From assembly GCA_030583885.1 (NCBI GenBank), contig CP129480.1:3660714-3724713 (forward strand): a stretch of 64,000 nucleotides of DNA, written 5' to 3'. The notes beneath the pieces are model-generated. The model saw only the letters and a list, made by a program, of their open reading frames with translations, was not told the origin of the DNA and did no database searches. This DNA is from Anaerolineales bacterium. GTDB taxonomy: Bacteria > Chloroflexota > Anaerolineae > Anaerolineales > Villigracilaceae. Shown in pieces: positions 26,082-35,230 of this stretch (positions within the stretch are counted from its first letter, which is position 1; the number at the start of each line of letters is the position of its first letter). The translations under genes and the position numbers were made by a program.

Positions 26082-26145
26082 GCCCCTCTCCCTGGTTTCG
26101 ATACACCGCTTCAGGCGGCTGCTCAACCAGCGGGAGAGGGGAGAA
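26082..26145. repeat. GGTTTCGATA...CAACCAGCGG hairpin repeat, intergenic copy
   Basis: GGTTTCGATA (26094-26103) and CAACCAGCGG (26124-26133) lie 20 nt apart, embedded in outer arms CCCCTCTCCC and GGGAGAGGGG. The same two 10-mers, 19 nt apart, occur inside the glycine riboswitch at 19699-19737. The 3' arm supplies the purine-rich ribosome site of the next gene. Confidence 0.7.
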
Positions 26146-26151
26146 AATGAC

Positions 26152-27342
26152 ATGAAAATCTTAACGGTGGACATCGGCACAGGCACGCAGGATATTTTTC
26201 TGTACGATTCGAACCTCGACATCGAGAACGGGTTCAAACTTGTCCTGCCTTCGCCTACGATGATGGTTCATCGTCGTCTCAAGCAGGCGCTTCTTTCCCG
26301 CCGCCCAACCCTGCTGACTGGCCATCAAATGGGAGGCGGACCCTCGGCCTGGGCCATCGAAGAAGTTGCGCGCGCAGGGATCCCCGTCTACATGACACCC
26401 TCGGCTGCGACGACGTTGAATGACGAACTGGACAAGGTGCAGGCGTTGGGGATAAAGATCGTTTCGGAAGATGAAGTTGCAGGTCTCAGCTCAAAGGTTG
26501 ACAGTCTGGAGTTGAAGGATTTTGATTTCGAGTTGATCTCCAAAACCTTCGCGGATTACGGCGTTTCATTGGATGATCTTTCCGCGATTGCTGTCGCCGT
26601 ATTCGACCATGGCAATGCGCCAGCAGGGGTATCGGACAGACAGTTCCGTTTCGATTATCTTGATGAACGCATCCGCCTCAAGAACTCTCTTTCCTCTTTC
26701 GCCTTTCTTTCTTCCGACATTCCAAAGATCATGACCCGTCTGGGAGCCGTGGCGGACTCGGCGGGCCAGCTGCCCTGTCCGCTGGTGGTGATGGACACAG
26801 CTCCTGCCGCGGTGCTGGGTGCAAACTTTGATCCTCAAGTGGCTACCCGCAAAACGAAGATCATCTGCAATGTGGGAAACTTCCACACGCTGGCATTCCG
26901 TTTGGGTGAACATGGAATCGAGGGAGTCTTTGAGCATCACACGGGTGAGATCGACCTGTCGAAACTGGAGGGATTGATCCGCAAGCTGGCGGACGGGTCC
27001 CTGAAGCACCAGGATGTGTTCGACGACATGGGGCATGGCGCGTTGATGTATACCGATGAGGTGTTTGAGTTCGGCAAGGACGAGTTCGACCTGGTGGTGA
27101 CGGGACCGAGGCGTTCGATGTTTATGGAGTCAGCCGGCTTGCTGGCGAAAAAACGGGAGCGAGCTCCCTCACTCCAAAATTTGCGCCCCTACTTCGCCGT
27201 CCCCTTCGGTGACATGATGATCGCGGGTTGTTTCGGTCTGCTGGCGGCGACGGCGGAGGTAGTGCCTGAGTTGGCGAAATCAATTACCGGGTCGTTAAGC
27301 GGCGGGCGCGGACGGGGAGTCGCGCCTTGGGATACGGCTTAA
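26152..27342 (+). CDS. DUF1786 domain protein
   Basis: A 396-residue protein beginning MKILTVDIGTGTQDIFLYD, the phosphate-1-like motif typical of DUF1786, an actin/hsp70-like ATPase fold family of unknown role found in archaea and some bacteria. A second glycine-rich motif, NVGNFHTLAF (about 242-251), fits the phosphate-2 position. The C-terminus has VPFGDMMIAGCFGLL. The gene shares no obvious operon and is preceded by a hairpin repeat that carries its ribosome site. Function is unknown; a hydantoinase-like or acetate-kinase-like activity cannot be inferred. Confidence 0.75.
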   Translation: MKILTVDIGTGTQDIFLYDSNLDIENGFKLVLPSPTMMVHRRLKQALLSRRPTLLTGHQMGGGPSAWAIEEVARAGIPVYMTPSAATTLNDELDKVQALGIKIVSEDEVAGLSSKVDSLELKDFDFELISKTFADYGVSLDDLSAIAVAVFDHGNAPAGVSDRQFRFDYLDERIRLKNSLSSFAFLSSDIPKIMTRLGAVADSAGQLPCPLVVMDTAPAAVLGANFDPQVATRKTKIICNVGNFHTLAFRLGEHGIEGVFEHHTGEIDLSKLEGLIRKLADGSLKHQDVFDDMGHGALMYTDEVFEFGKDEFDLVVTGPRRSMFMESAGLLAKKRERAPSLQNLRPYFAVPFGDMMIAGCFGLLAATAEVVPELAKSITGSLSGGRGRGVAPWDTA

Positions 27343-27406
27343 GGCTCTGAGAGCGATTGAGAAACATTGGCAGAGTCTGACAGCGCCATTCCTGTATAGT
27401 AACGGC

Positions 27407-27838
27407 ATGTCCATCATCACCCGTATTTCAACATCGTTCTTCACGGCATTGCCTGGCGCGTTGTTCTTTGCATTAGTCGTCAGCAGCAAGGGGATGCGCC
27501 AGGAATATTATTGGATATCGATCCTGACGGGGGTATCGGTTCTTCTGGCGGGCAGTGTGTTCTTTGGGTTTTGCCTGCCGACAAGATTCCGCCCGAAGTG
27601 GTTTTGGATCATGGCGGCGGGATTCGCGGGGATGGTATGCGCGTTAGTTGTAACGGCAGTTTTGAATGCCACACCCCTGTGTGTGGGACAGGATAACGGC
27701 GATGGAAACAACGGCTTCGGTATGTGCATGGGATATGTGTTGTTGTACGCCATCTTTTACGGCATCCCCTACATGATGCTGTTGACCGTGAGCGCGGTGA
27801 CGGGTCATTGGGCCATGAAGATGTTCAGGAATCCATGA
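27407..27838 (+). CDS. Small membrane protein, four spans
   Basis: A 143-residue protein with hydrophobic spans near 8-24, 35-58, 66-86 and 105-130. Between spans 3 and 4 is an extracytoplasmic-looking loop with two cysteines (CVGQDNGDGNNGFGMC) that could form a disulfide. No family is recognised. TATAGT at 27395-27400 lies 6 nt before the ATG and no ribosome site is visible, suggesting a leaderless message. Confidence 0.65.
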   Translation: MSIITRISTSFFTALPGALFFALVVSSKGMRQEYYWISILTGVSVLLAGSVFFGFCLPTRFRPKWFWIMAAGFAGMVCALVVTAVLNATPLCVGQDNGDGNNGFGMCMGYVLLYAIFYGIPYMMLLTVSAVTGHWAMKMFRNP

Positions 27839-27908
27839 CAAGAAAGTGAGCAATATCATTTCGTTCGGCAGGAAGGGTGGAATATAATCACACCAACCAG
27901 GAGTGACC

Positions 27909-28334
27909 ATGAACCAACATCTGCATATCATTACGCTGGGCGTGAGAGATTTGGAAACATCCTTTGAGTTTTATTCAAAGATCCTTGGCTGGAAACCGTC
28001 CAGTAACAGCAATGACGATATCGTATTCTTTCAGGCAGGCGGCCTGGTGCTGGCAGTGTATCCGCGCGAGAAGCTGGCGGAGGATGCGGTGGTTTCGCCG
28101 GAAGGAAGCGGCTTCGCCGGCTTCACGCTGGCCTATAACGCGCGAAGCGAAGCGGAAGTTGATGAGATCATCGCTGATCTGAGATCAAAAGGCGTGAAGA
28201 TCATCAAGGAACCGCAAAAGGTTTTCTGGGGCGGATACAGTTCCTATTTCGCCGACCCTGATGATTATCGCTGGGAAGTGGCGTACAATCCGTTCTTTCC
28301 GTTCGATGAGAATGGGAATTTGAAGTTGGATTAA
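27909..28334 (+). CDS. VOC family (glyoxalase-like) protein
   Basis: A 141-residue protein with two beta-alpha-beta-beta-beta units of the vicinal oxygen chelate fold. The N-terminal HIITLGVRDLETSFEFYSKILGW is the classic first unit and FADPDDYRWEVAYNPFFPFDENG the second. These proteins bind a metal and act as dioxygenases, isomerases or resistance proteins; the substrate here is unknown. The ATG at 27909 follows AGGAG at a 5-nt spacing; a GTG six bases earlier falls in that site. TATAAT occurs about 25 nt upstream. Confidence 0.85.
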   Translation: MNQHLHIITLGVRDLETSFEFYSKILGWKPSSNSNDDIVFFQAGGLVLAVYPREKLAEDAVVSPEGSGFAGFTLAYNARSEAEVDEIIADLRSKGVKIIKEPQKVFWGGYSSYFADPDDYRWEVAYNPFFPFDENGNLKLD

Positions 28335-28365
28335 TTGCAGGAGCGGGGTAACCCCGCTCCTGCAA
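28335..28365. terminator. Perfect hairpin between VOC and glmS genes
   Basis: A 14-bp perfect stem (28335-28348 with 28352-28365, TAA loop) directly follows the VOC stop. It lacks a U-tract, so it may be a dispersed repeat or an mRNA-stabilising hairpin rather than a terminator. Confidence 0.45.
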
Positions 28366-28384
28366 ATCAAGGAGAACAAAATAC

Positions 28385-30172
28385 ATGTGCGGAATTTTCG
28401 GGTACGTGACCAATAAAGAAGAAGCGCTCGGACCGATCCTGATCGCGGCGGCGGAGAGACTGACCTACCGCGGGTACGACTCCGTCGGGGCGGCGACGTT
28501 GAACAATGGCAAGATCGATCTACGCAAAGATGTCGGCAAGGTGGATGCGGTCGCGGTGAAATATAACATCGCCGAAATGCGCGGACAGCGCGGCATGACG
28601 CAGTTGCGCTGGGCGACCTTCGGCGAGCCGTCACAGGTCAATTCACAACCGCACATCGACTCGGATGGCGACATGGTCGGAGCGCACAACGGCAACGTGG
28701 TGAACAACGTCGAATTGCGCGAACAGTTCATCGCCGAGGGCATGACCGTCCGCTCGCAGAATGACGGCGAGACGTGTGTCCATGCGGTGGAGCGGTATAT
28801 CCATCGCGGCTATGAATTCATCGATGCAATCCGTTTGGCATACGGCGACCTCGAAGGCGATTATGCCTTTGTCATCGGGCGCGCAAATGACGACAAGTTA
28901 TACGCGTTCAAGAAGGGTTCAGGCATGGTGGTGGGACTCGGCGAAGGCTTCACCTGCGTTTCGTCCGACCTGCCTTCGATCCTGCCGTTGACGCGCGAAG
29001 TCATCCGCCCGCAGGACGGGGAGATCGTCACACTCTGGGCGGACAAGGTCGAGGTGCGCTCTGTCAAGGATGGAAAACTCATCGACAGAAAACAGGAAAC
29101 CGTTACGGAGTCGATGGATGCGGTGCAAAAGGGCGGGTATCCGCATTTCATGTTGAAGGAGATCCACGAGCAGGGGCAGGTCGCCCGTGAGTTATCGCAT
29201 GTGCTCAACGGCAACCGCGAAGTGGATGTGCTGGTCGAGAAGATGAAGAACGCGCGTCATCTGTATTTCATCGGATGCGGCACGAGTTATCACGCGGCTT
29301 CGGTTGGCGCGGTCTATTTTGCGCAGCTGGCGGGACGCGCCGTCATCCCCGTGCTGGCGCCGCAGTTCATCCCGCAATATGCGCCGACGGTGGATCACGA
29401 AGACGTGGGCATTTTCGTCAGCCAGTCCGGCGAGACCAAGGACGTGCTCAACGCGCTGGAAGCGGCGGAGGCACGCGGCATGTCTTGTTTTGGATTGGCG
29501 AACGTGGTCGGTTCGACGCTGACCAAAACGACCTCGTTCTCCCTGCCCTTGTGCTGCGGCTACGAGATCAGCGTACCCGCCACGAAGACCTTTACCAACC
29601 AGGTCGTGACGTTCCTGTATCTGGCGTATAAGCTGGCGGGAAAGGATGTTCGTGAGTTGGATGTCATCCCTGACCTGATGGAGGAGACGCTTGAGATGGT
29701 CGCGCCGCAGGTGGAAGCCATCGCCAAAGACATCAACGAATGGAATGACCTGTACTGTCTCGGTTATGGAGCGACCTATCCCATCGCGCTCGAAGGCGCG
29801 TTGAAGTTGAAGGAGATTACCTACGCCCACTGCGAAGGGATGCTTTCGACCGAGTTCAAACACGGACCGCTCTCGGCGGTGAGCAAGGGCTTCCCCATCA
29901 TCTTCGTCTCGGATAACAGCGCGGTGCCGCTCCTCATCAGCGGCATCAACGAAGTGAAGGTGCGCGGCGCGCGGACCATCGTCATCGCCGAAGAGGACGC
30001 CCGCCTGCGCGCCAACGCGGACGATGTGATCGTGCTTCCCAAGTCTGACCCGCAGATCAGCACGCTGTTGGGAGTGTTGCCGTTGCAGTTGTTGTCGTAT
30101 CACATGAGCGTGATGCGCGGGTTCGATCCCGATTTCCCGCGGAATTTATCCAAGACGCTGACGGTGGATTAA
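28385..30172 (+). CDS. glmS: Glutamine-fructose-6-phosphate aminotransferase (isomerizing)
   Basis: A 595-residue enzyme making glucosamine 6-phosphate for cell-wall and amino-sugar synthesis. The N-terminal glutaminase domain starts with the catalytic Cys2 in MCGIFGYV and has LTYRGYDSVG. Two SIS domains follow (about 285-420 and 450-590) with FIGCGTSYHAA, VSQSGETKDVL and STEFKHGPLSAV. The usual TRWATHG of the glutaminase site reads LRWATFG here, with the lost His as a departure from better-known members. AAGGAG lies before the ATG. No glmS ribozyme is seen in the short leader. Confidence 0.92.
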   Translation: MCGIFGYVTNKEEALGPILIAAAERLTYRGYDSVGAATLNNGKIDLRKDVGKVDAVAVKYNIAEMRGQRGMTQLRWATFGEPSQVNSQPHIDSDGDMVGAHNGNVVNNVELREQFIAEGMTVRSQNDGETCVHAVERYIHRGYEFIDAIRLAYGDLEGDYAFVIGRANDDKLYAFKKGSGMVVGLGEGFTCVSSDLPSILPLTREVIRPQDGEIVTLWADKVEVRSVKDGKLIDRKQETVTESMDAVQKGGYPHFMLKEIHEQGQVARELSHVLNGNREVDVLVEKMKNARHLYFIGCGTSYHAASVGAVYFAQLAGRAVIPVLAPQFIPQYAPTVDHEDVGIFVSQSGETKDVLNALEAAEARGMSCFGLANVVGSTLTKTTSFSLPLCCGYEISVPATKTFTNQVVTFLYLAYKLAGKDVRELDVIPDLMEETLEMVAPQVEAIAKDINEWNDLYCLGYGATYPIALEGALKLKEITYAHCEGMLSTEFKHGPLSAVSKGFPIIFVSDNSAVPLLISGINEVKVRGARTIVIAEEDARLRANADDVIVLPKSDPQISTLLGVLPLQLLSYHMSVMRGFDPDFPRNLSKTLTVD

Positions 30173-30242
30173 TCACGATTGCTAAAACCTGACAGATTTC
30201 GAGGAAGAATATGCCAAACAGGAAGAGGTATAATTCCAAAAG

Positions 30243-30575
30243 ATGAAACTGCCAAATGCCAACCACGCAGTTGTTGAGATCGAGAAATTACGGGATTATT
30301 GCCTGAGTGCCAATCATCCACGCGGCAGGCACAAGGCTCGAGTCTTTGCCACTGCCCTGGGTATCACAGCAAACGACGCAGAAGAACTTCGCCAGGCGAT
30401 CATGTCCGCTGTTGTTACTGAAAAAGCCACACCAACAGAACGTGATGAGTACGGTCAACGTTACGTGGTTGACTTCAGAATGAAAATACAAGGCAGACAG
30501 GCTGATGTCCGCACATCGTGGATTGTTCGTATCGGAGAAGACCATCCACGACTTACAAGTTGTTATGTTTTGTAG
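30243..30575 (+). CDS. DUF6883 family protein
   Basis: A 110-residue protein beginning MKLPNANHAVVEIEKLRDYCLSANHPRGRHKARVF, the typical start of DUF6883. The conserved HPRGRHKARVF and the C-terminal WIVRIGEDHPRLTSCYVL are visible. The family has no proven function, but it is often paired with a DUF4926 gene, as here. TATAAT at 30229-30234 lies 8 nt before the ATG, so the mRNA may be leaderless. The two-gene layout resembles a toxin-antitoxin pair, which is only a guess from organisation. Confidence 0.75.
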   Translation: MKLPNANHAVVEIEKLRDYCLSANHPRGRHKARVFATALGITANDAEELRQAIMSAVVTEKATPTERDEYGQRYVVDFRMKIQGRQADVRTSWIVRIGEDHPRLTSCYVL

Positions 30576-30584
30576 GAGGTAGAC

Positions 30585-30800
30585 TTGAAAAACAAAGTTA
30601 AATTACTCGATGTTGTCGCATTGACCGACGATTTACCTGAACATGATTTGCAACGCGGGCAGGTTGGGACGGTGGTAGAAGTCCTTGCGCCAGACGTCTA
30701 CGAAGTGGAATTTGCCGATAACGACGGGCGCGCGTATGCAGAACTCGCGCTAAAGGCAGATAAGTTGCTGGTTTTACACTACGAGCCGGCGCTTGCCTGA
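30585..30800 (+). CDS. DUF4926 family protein
   Basis: A 71-residue protein with the DUF4926 pattern: KLLDVVALTDDLPEHDLQRGQVGTVVEVL followed by YEVEFADNDGRAYA. The compact beta-rich SH3/KOW-like fold suggests nucleic-acid or protein binding. The start codon is TTG at 30585, fixed by a perfect AGGAGGT (30574-30580) that overlaps the stop of the DUF6883 gene. The two are therefore translated in tandem from one mRNA. Confidence 0.78.
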   Translation: MKNKVKLLDVVALTDDLPEHDLQRGQVGTVVEVLAPDVYEVEFADNDGRAYAELALKADKLLVLHYEPALA

Positions 30801-30869
30801 GAAGGGAATTGTTCTCCCTGCCTGTCATTGCGGACTTGCGCCAGGTTACGACTACATGAATAACCAAAC

Positions 30870-30899
30870 AAGATGACAGCAACACACTGTCATCTTTTG
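30870..30899 (+). terminator. Terminator hairpin after the DUF6883/DUF4926 pair
   Basis: AAGATGACAG (30870-30879) pairs with CTGTCATCTT (30888-30897), extended by T residues. Confidence 0.65.
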
Positions 30900-31009
30900 C
30901 TTCACAGCCTGAATTCATGCAAACTTTGGTTCGAGGAGCAAAGGCTTCTCCCCCTTGGGGGACATCGTACCCGAAGCGTAGCGGAGTGGTAGACGGGAGA
31001 GGGGTTCCC

Positions 31010-31408
31010 CTACTCCTCCACCAAATCATCGGGATGCTCGGCGTTCCACTGCGCCACCAAGTCCGCGGCGGATTTGCCGATATTCGCCTTGTTCAATATT
31101 TTTGCATACAACCTGGTGGGGTTATTCAACTGTCGCAGCATGTCCACATCGGGGCGAAAAAGAATATCGAGGTCCCCGCCCATGCGCAGGCTGGGAGTGA
31201 ACGTGCCCAATCCCTCGATTTTGACGGCCTGCCCGTGGCTGTGCGCCGCCAGGATGGCATCCCTTAATTCATAAACCACAAACCGGATCTCGCCTTCGTT
31301 CAGTCCGGTGCGCTGGGCAATATCCTCCACAATGTGCTTCGTCTGCCGCGTGGGCTGCCGCCTGATCTCAGGCCGGTACGTACGGATTGCCGTGATTTTT
31401 CTAGCCAT
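31010..31408 (-). CDS. HU/IHF-like DNA-binding protein
   Basis: A 132-residue protein. The central 80 residues (about 25-105) follow the HU fold: helices IVEDIAQRTGLNEGEIRFVVYELRDAIL, then VKIEGLGTFTPSLR. It lacks the canonical long arm motif with the proline tip, and has a divergent C-terminal helix (LNKANIGKSAADLVAQWNAEHP), so it belongs to an outlying branch. The start is fixed at 31408 by GGGAGAG five bases upstream (complement of 31412-31418). A minus-strand TATAAT (complement of 31452-31457) is overlapped by phased TCTCGGCA repeats, which suggests autoregulation. Confidence 0.8.
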   Translation of the reverse strand: MARKITAIRTYRPEIRRQPTRQTKHIVEDIAQRTGLNEGEIRFVVYELRDAILAAHSHGQAVKIEGLGTFTPSLRMGGDLDILFRPDVDMLRQLNNPTRLYAKILNKANIGKSAADLVAQWNAEHPDDLVEE

Positions 31409-31463
31409 GATCTCTCCCAATTCCAGCTTGAAATGATTGGTTTACACCCTGATTATAACAAAA

Positions 31464-31542
31464 TCTCGGCAAATATTATTATTTTCTCGGCAACAAAAAT
31501 AAATATCTCGGCAGGAAAAATAATTTTCCTGCCGAGATATTT
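31464..31542. promoter_or_regulatory. 21-bp-phased TCTCGGCA repeats and 19-bp palindrome at the HU-like promoter
   Basis: TCTCGGCA starts at 31464, 31485 and 31506, exactly 21 bp apart, in AT-rich sequence. The third copy opens a perfect 19-bp inverted repeat (31501-31519 with 31524-31542, ATAA loop), so a fourth copy lies inverted at 31530-31537. The array covers the spacer and upstream part of the minus-strand promoter of the HU-like gene. Confidence 0.7.
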
Positions 31543-31778
31543 ACAATTTGGGGGTCTAATTTTCTGTTTTATTGGCTGTGTTTGGGAGGATCACAGAGGA
31601 CATCCACAGGTGAGCGGTAAAGATGGAAAGAGATTGTAGGGGAGGCAGGCGGGGGCGATTGTCGAAGTGGATGGAAACGTCCATGATCTACAAATGCAGG
31701 TCGTTCCCGCCCAACGTACCCCGGGAACCCGGGAGGGAGTATCATTGTGCCTGAAAACCACTTGCAAAGGAACCTCAC
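31543..31778. other. Noncoding leader region before the M3 peptidase gene
   Basis: No gene is seen here. Small hairpins occur (ATGGA/TCCAT near 31670-31685 and CCCGGGAACCCGGG near 31720). AAGGAA before 31779 is the ribosome site of the peptidase. No known riboswitch class is recognised. Confidence 0.4.
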
Positions 31779-33587
<1,809 letters not shown>

Positions 33588-33591
33588 GTGC

Positions 33592-33627
33592 AAAAACTCC
33601 GAGGCCTGCAAAACCACGGAGTTTTTT
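33592..33627 (+). terminator. Intrinsic terminator after the peptidase gene
   Basis: AAAAACTCCG (33592-33601) pairs with CGGAGTTTTT (33617-33626), followed by further T. Confidence 0.85.
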
Positions 33628-33631
33628 ACCC

Positions 33632-33659
33632 TTGACAAATAGATGTTTGTCTATATAAT
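33632..33659 (+). promoter_or_regulatory. arsR promoter with overlapping ArsR operator
   Basis: TTGACA (33632-33637) and TATAAT (33654-33659), spacer 16. The inverted repeat ATAGAT-GTTT-GTCTAT (33639-33654) fills the spacer, so repressor binding would block RNA polymerase. A matching site is found at 34032-34047. Confidence 0.8.
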
Positions 33660-33680
33660 AACCCATAGAGAGTCATCGAT

Positions 33681-33992
33681 ATGAAATTCGACCCCGTCCT
33701 GTTCGCCAAAGCCATCTCCGACGAAACCCGTCAGAAGATCATGAACATCTGCTGCTGCAGTTCGCTCCCGGTCAACGAGATCGTCGAGCAGTTGGATGTC
33801 TCCCAACCCACGGTTTCGCATCACCTCGCCATTCTGCGCGAGGCGGGGCTGGTCACCGTGCGCGAAGACGGCAAGCAGACCTTCTACAGCCTCAACCAGG
33901 AACGGGTCGCCTATTGCTGCGGACAGCTCATGATCAAGTTCGCGCCCGAATCCGTTTCAACTGAAAACCTGTTGAAAACCATCCAGGCCTGA
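33681..33992 (+). CDS. arsR: ArsR family metalloregulator
   Basis: A 103-residue winged-helix repressor. The recognition helix is in QLDVSQPTVSHHLAILREAGLV (about 38-59). Three consecutive cysteines C24-C25-C26 at the start of the second helix, and a C79-C80 pair near the dimer helix, are candidate As(III) or Sb(III) ligands. A triple Cys differs from the classical CVCDL motif. The operator lies in its own promoter and a second copy precedes the Cys-rich peptide gene. The downstream arsM gives the arsenic assignment. Confidence 0.9.
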   Translation: MKFDPVLFAKAISDETRQKIMNICCCSSLPVNEIVEQLDVSQPTVSHHLAILREAGLVTVREDGKQTFYSLNQERVAYCCGQLMIKFAPESVSTENLLKTIQA

Positions 33993-33993
33993 G

Positions 33994-34031
33994 CGGGATA
34001 TGTCTTCAGCTGGGATGTATCCCGTTTTTTT
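33994..34031 (+). terminator. Terminator after arsR
   Basis: CGGGATA (33994-34000) pairs with TATCCCG (34018-34024), followed by eight T residues. It splits arsR from the peptide/arsM unit, which has its own operator. Confidence 0.75.
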
Positions 34032-34047
34032 GGCAACATCTATAGAC
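34032..34047 (+). promoter_or_regulatory. Second ArsR operator
   Basis: The palindrome ATAGAC-AAGC-GTCTAT has the same half-sites and spacing as the arsR promoter site. It ends 6 bp before the AGGAGG ribosome site of the Cys-rich peptide. Confidence 0.75.
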
Positions 34048-34076
34048 AAGCGTCTATTTGAAAGGAGGTGAAAGCC

Positions 34077-34166
34077 ATGAACGAACTACTGGTCGTTAAC
34101 GATGACTGTTGTGGAGGCGGATGCGAGAGCTCCGATTGCTGCGGCGGTTACAGCGGTTGCTGCTAG
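34077..34166 (+). CDS. 29-residue cysteine-rich peptide of the ars locus
   Basis: A short open frame starting with ATG at 34077 behind AAAGGAGGTG at proper spacing. The product is MNELLVVNDD followed by a tail with CC, C, CC and CC among Gly and Ser (seven Cys in the last 19 residues), and the stop is TAG. It lies between the second ArsR operator and arsM, whose own N-terminus has a similar CCGPSDCC motif. An As(III)- or metal-binding peptide is the natural reading, as carrier, buffer or leader. I know of no named family. The strong ribosome site, operator and composition support it being real. Confidence 0.65.
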   Translation: MNELLVVNDDCCGGGCESSDCCGGYSGCC

Positions 34167-34296
34167 TTTTAAGTGAGAAATCTGTTCATCCTGTTCATCG
34201 CAGGGTGAACAGATTGAATTTATTGGTGAATCTTTTTACCATTTGCACCATGAAACAACAAGATTGCCCGCAATGACATGCCAAAAGGAGAAACAA

Positions 34297-35088
34297 ATGA
34301 CCCAATCCCCCATCCACGAGACGGTCCGCGAGCATTACGCCGAGCGGATCAAGAACTCCGCCTCCTGTTGCGGACCGAGTGACTGCTGCTCAACCGAAAG
34401 CAAACTCTACCCTGCAGATCTGCTCACCACCCTCCCAAGCGACGTATCCGGCACCAGCTACGGCTGCGGCGACCCGATCACGCTCGCCTCACTGACACCC
34501 GGTCAAACCGTGCTCGACCTCGGTTCGGGCGCAGGACTCGATTGTCTGCTGGCCGCCCAAAAAGTCGGTCCCACTGGACGCGTGATCGGCGTGGATATGA
34601 CCCCCGAGATGATCGAACGCGCCCAAAAGAACGCGCAGCGCGTCGACGCGGCCAACGTCGAATTCCGTCAGGGCTATCTCGAAGACCTGCCCGTTGAAAG
34701 TAATACCGTGGATGTCATCATCTCGAACTGTGTCATCAACCTCTCGCCCGATAAGGAAAAGGTGTTCAGCGAAGCCTTCCGCGTGCTGGCGCCCGGCGGC
34801 AAGCTGGCAGTCTCCGATATCGTCACCGAGGGTCCACTCCCTGAATCCATCAAGCAAAGTTTGAGCGCATGGGCTGGATGTGTGGCGGGAGCAGTCGAAG
34901 CGGAGGAGTACATCCGTATGATGGGGTCCGTTGGCTTTACGAATATTTCCATCACGCCGGTCTTCTTCGACAAGGAAACCGTGGACAGCGCGCTGGATGA
35001 CATGAAACTGGATGTGAAGGAGTATCCGAGGGAAGCCGTTTACAAAACGGTGTACAGCGCGAAGATCACCGCCCATAAACCTGCGTAA
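34297..35088 (+). CDS. arsM: Arsenite S-adenosylmethionine methyltransferase
   Basis: A 263-residue class I methyltransferase. The SAM motif is VLDLGSGAGLDCL (72-84). The three conserved arsenic-binding cysteines of ArsM are at C57 (SYGCGDP), C145 (ISNCVINLSPDK) and C195 (WAGCVAGA). The N-terminus adds two further CC pairs (C24-C25, C30-C31). It converts As(III) stepwise to methylated, partly volatile arsenicals. AAAAGGAGAAAC supports ATG at 34297; a longer reading would start in the intergenic spacer. It is downstream of the Cys-rich peptide and under the same operator. A strong terminator follows. Confidence 0.93.
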   Translation: MTQSPIHETVREHYAERIKNSASCCGPSDCCSTESKLYPADLLTTLPSDVSGTSYGCGDPITLASLTPGQTVLDLGSGAGLDCLLAAQKVGPTGRVIGVDMTPEMIERAQKNAQRVDAANVEFRQGYLEDLPVESNTVDVIISNCVINLSPDKEKVFSEAFRVLAPGGKLAVSDIVTEGPLPESIKQSLSAWAGCVAGAVEAEEYIRMMGSVGFTNISITPVFFDKETVDSALDDMKLDVKEYPREAVYKTVYSAKITAHKPA

Positions 35089-35099
35089 AAACGTCATGC

Positions 35100-35140
35100 A
35101 AAATCAAAACAGGACGGTGCCCGTCCTGTTTTGATTTTAA
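35100..35140 (+). terminator. Intrinsic terminator of arsM
   Basis: An 18-bp perfect stem (35100-35117 with 35121-35138) has an A-rich base and a T-rich tail, so it could also act from the other direction. Confidence 0.88.
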
Positions 35141-35191
35141 TTATTTGTGATTTCCATCACATTGACAGTGCAATCGTTTGGGGGTAAAAAC

Positions 35192-35209
35192 AAACCGACC
35201 AGTCGGTTT
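35192..35209 (+). promoter_or_regulatory. TetR-type operator palindrome
   Basis: AAACCGACCAGTCGGTTT is a palindrome apart from its central bases and matches the ACCGAC/GTCGGT half-sites common for TetR-family regulators. It lies 54 bp before the tetR-like start. A TTGACA at 35162-35167 with an A/T-rich box near 35185 may be the promoter. Confidence 0.75.
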
Positions 35210-35230
35210 TATTTGACATCACCCCCCACC

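Noticed and set aside
28335..28384. glmS ribozyme
   Set aside because: The leader before glmS is about 20 nt after a simple hairpin, far too short for the ribozyme core.
30822..30840. Fourth copy of the GTCATTGCGAGG repeat
   Set aside because: Only GTCATTGCGGA matches. No second end or core is present, so it is not counted.
31464..31542. CRISPR array
   Set aside because: The repeated unit is only 8 bp with 21-bp steps, AT-rich similar spacers, and no cas genes nearby.
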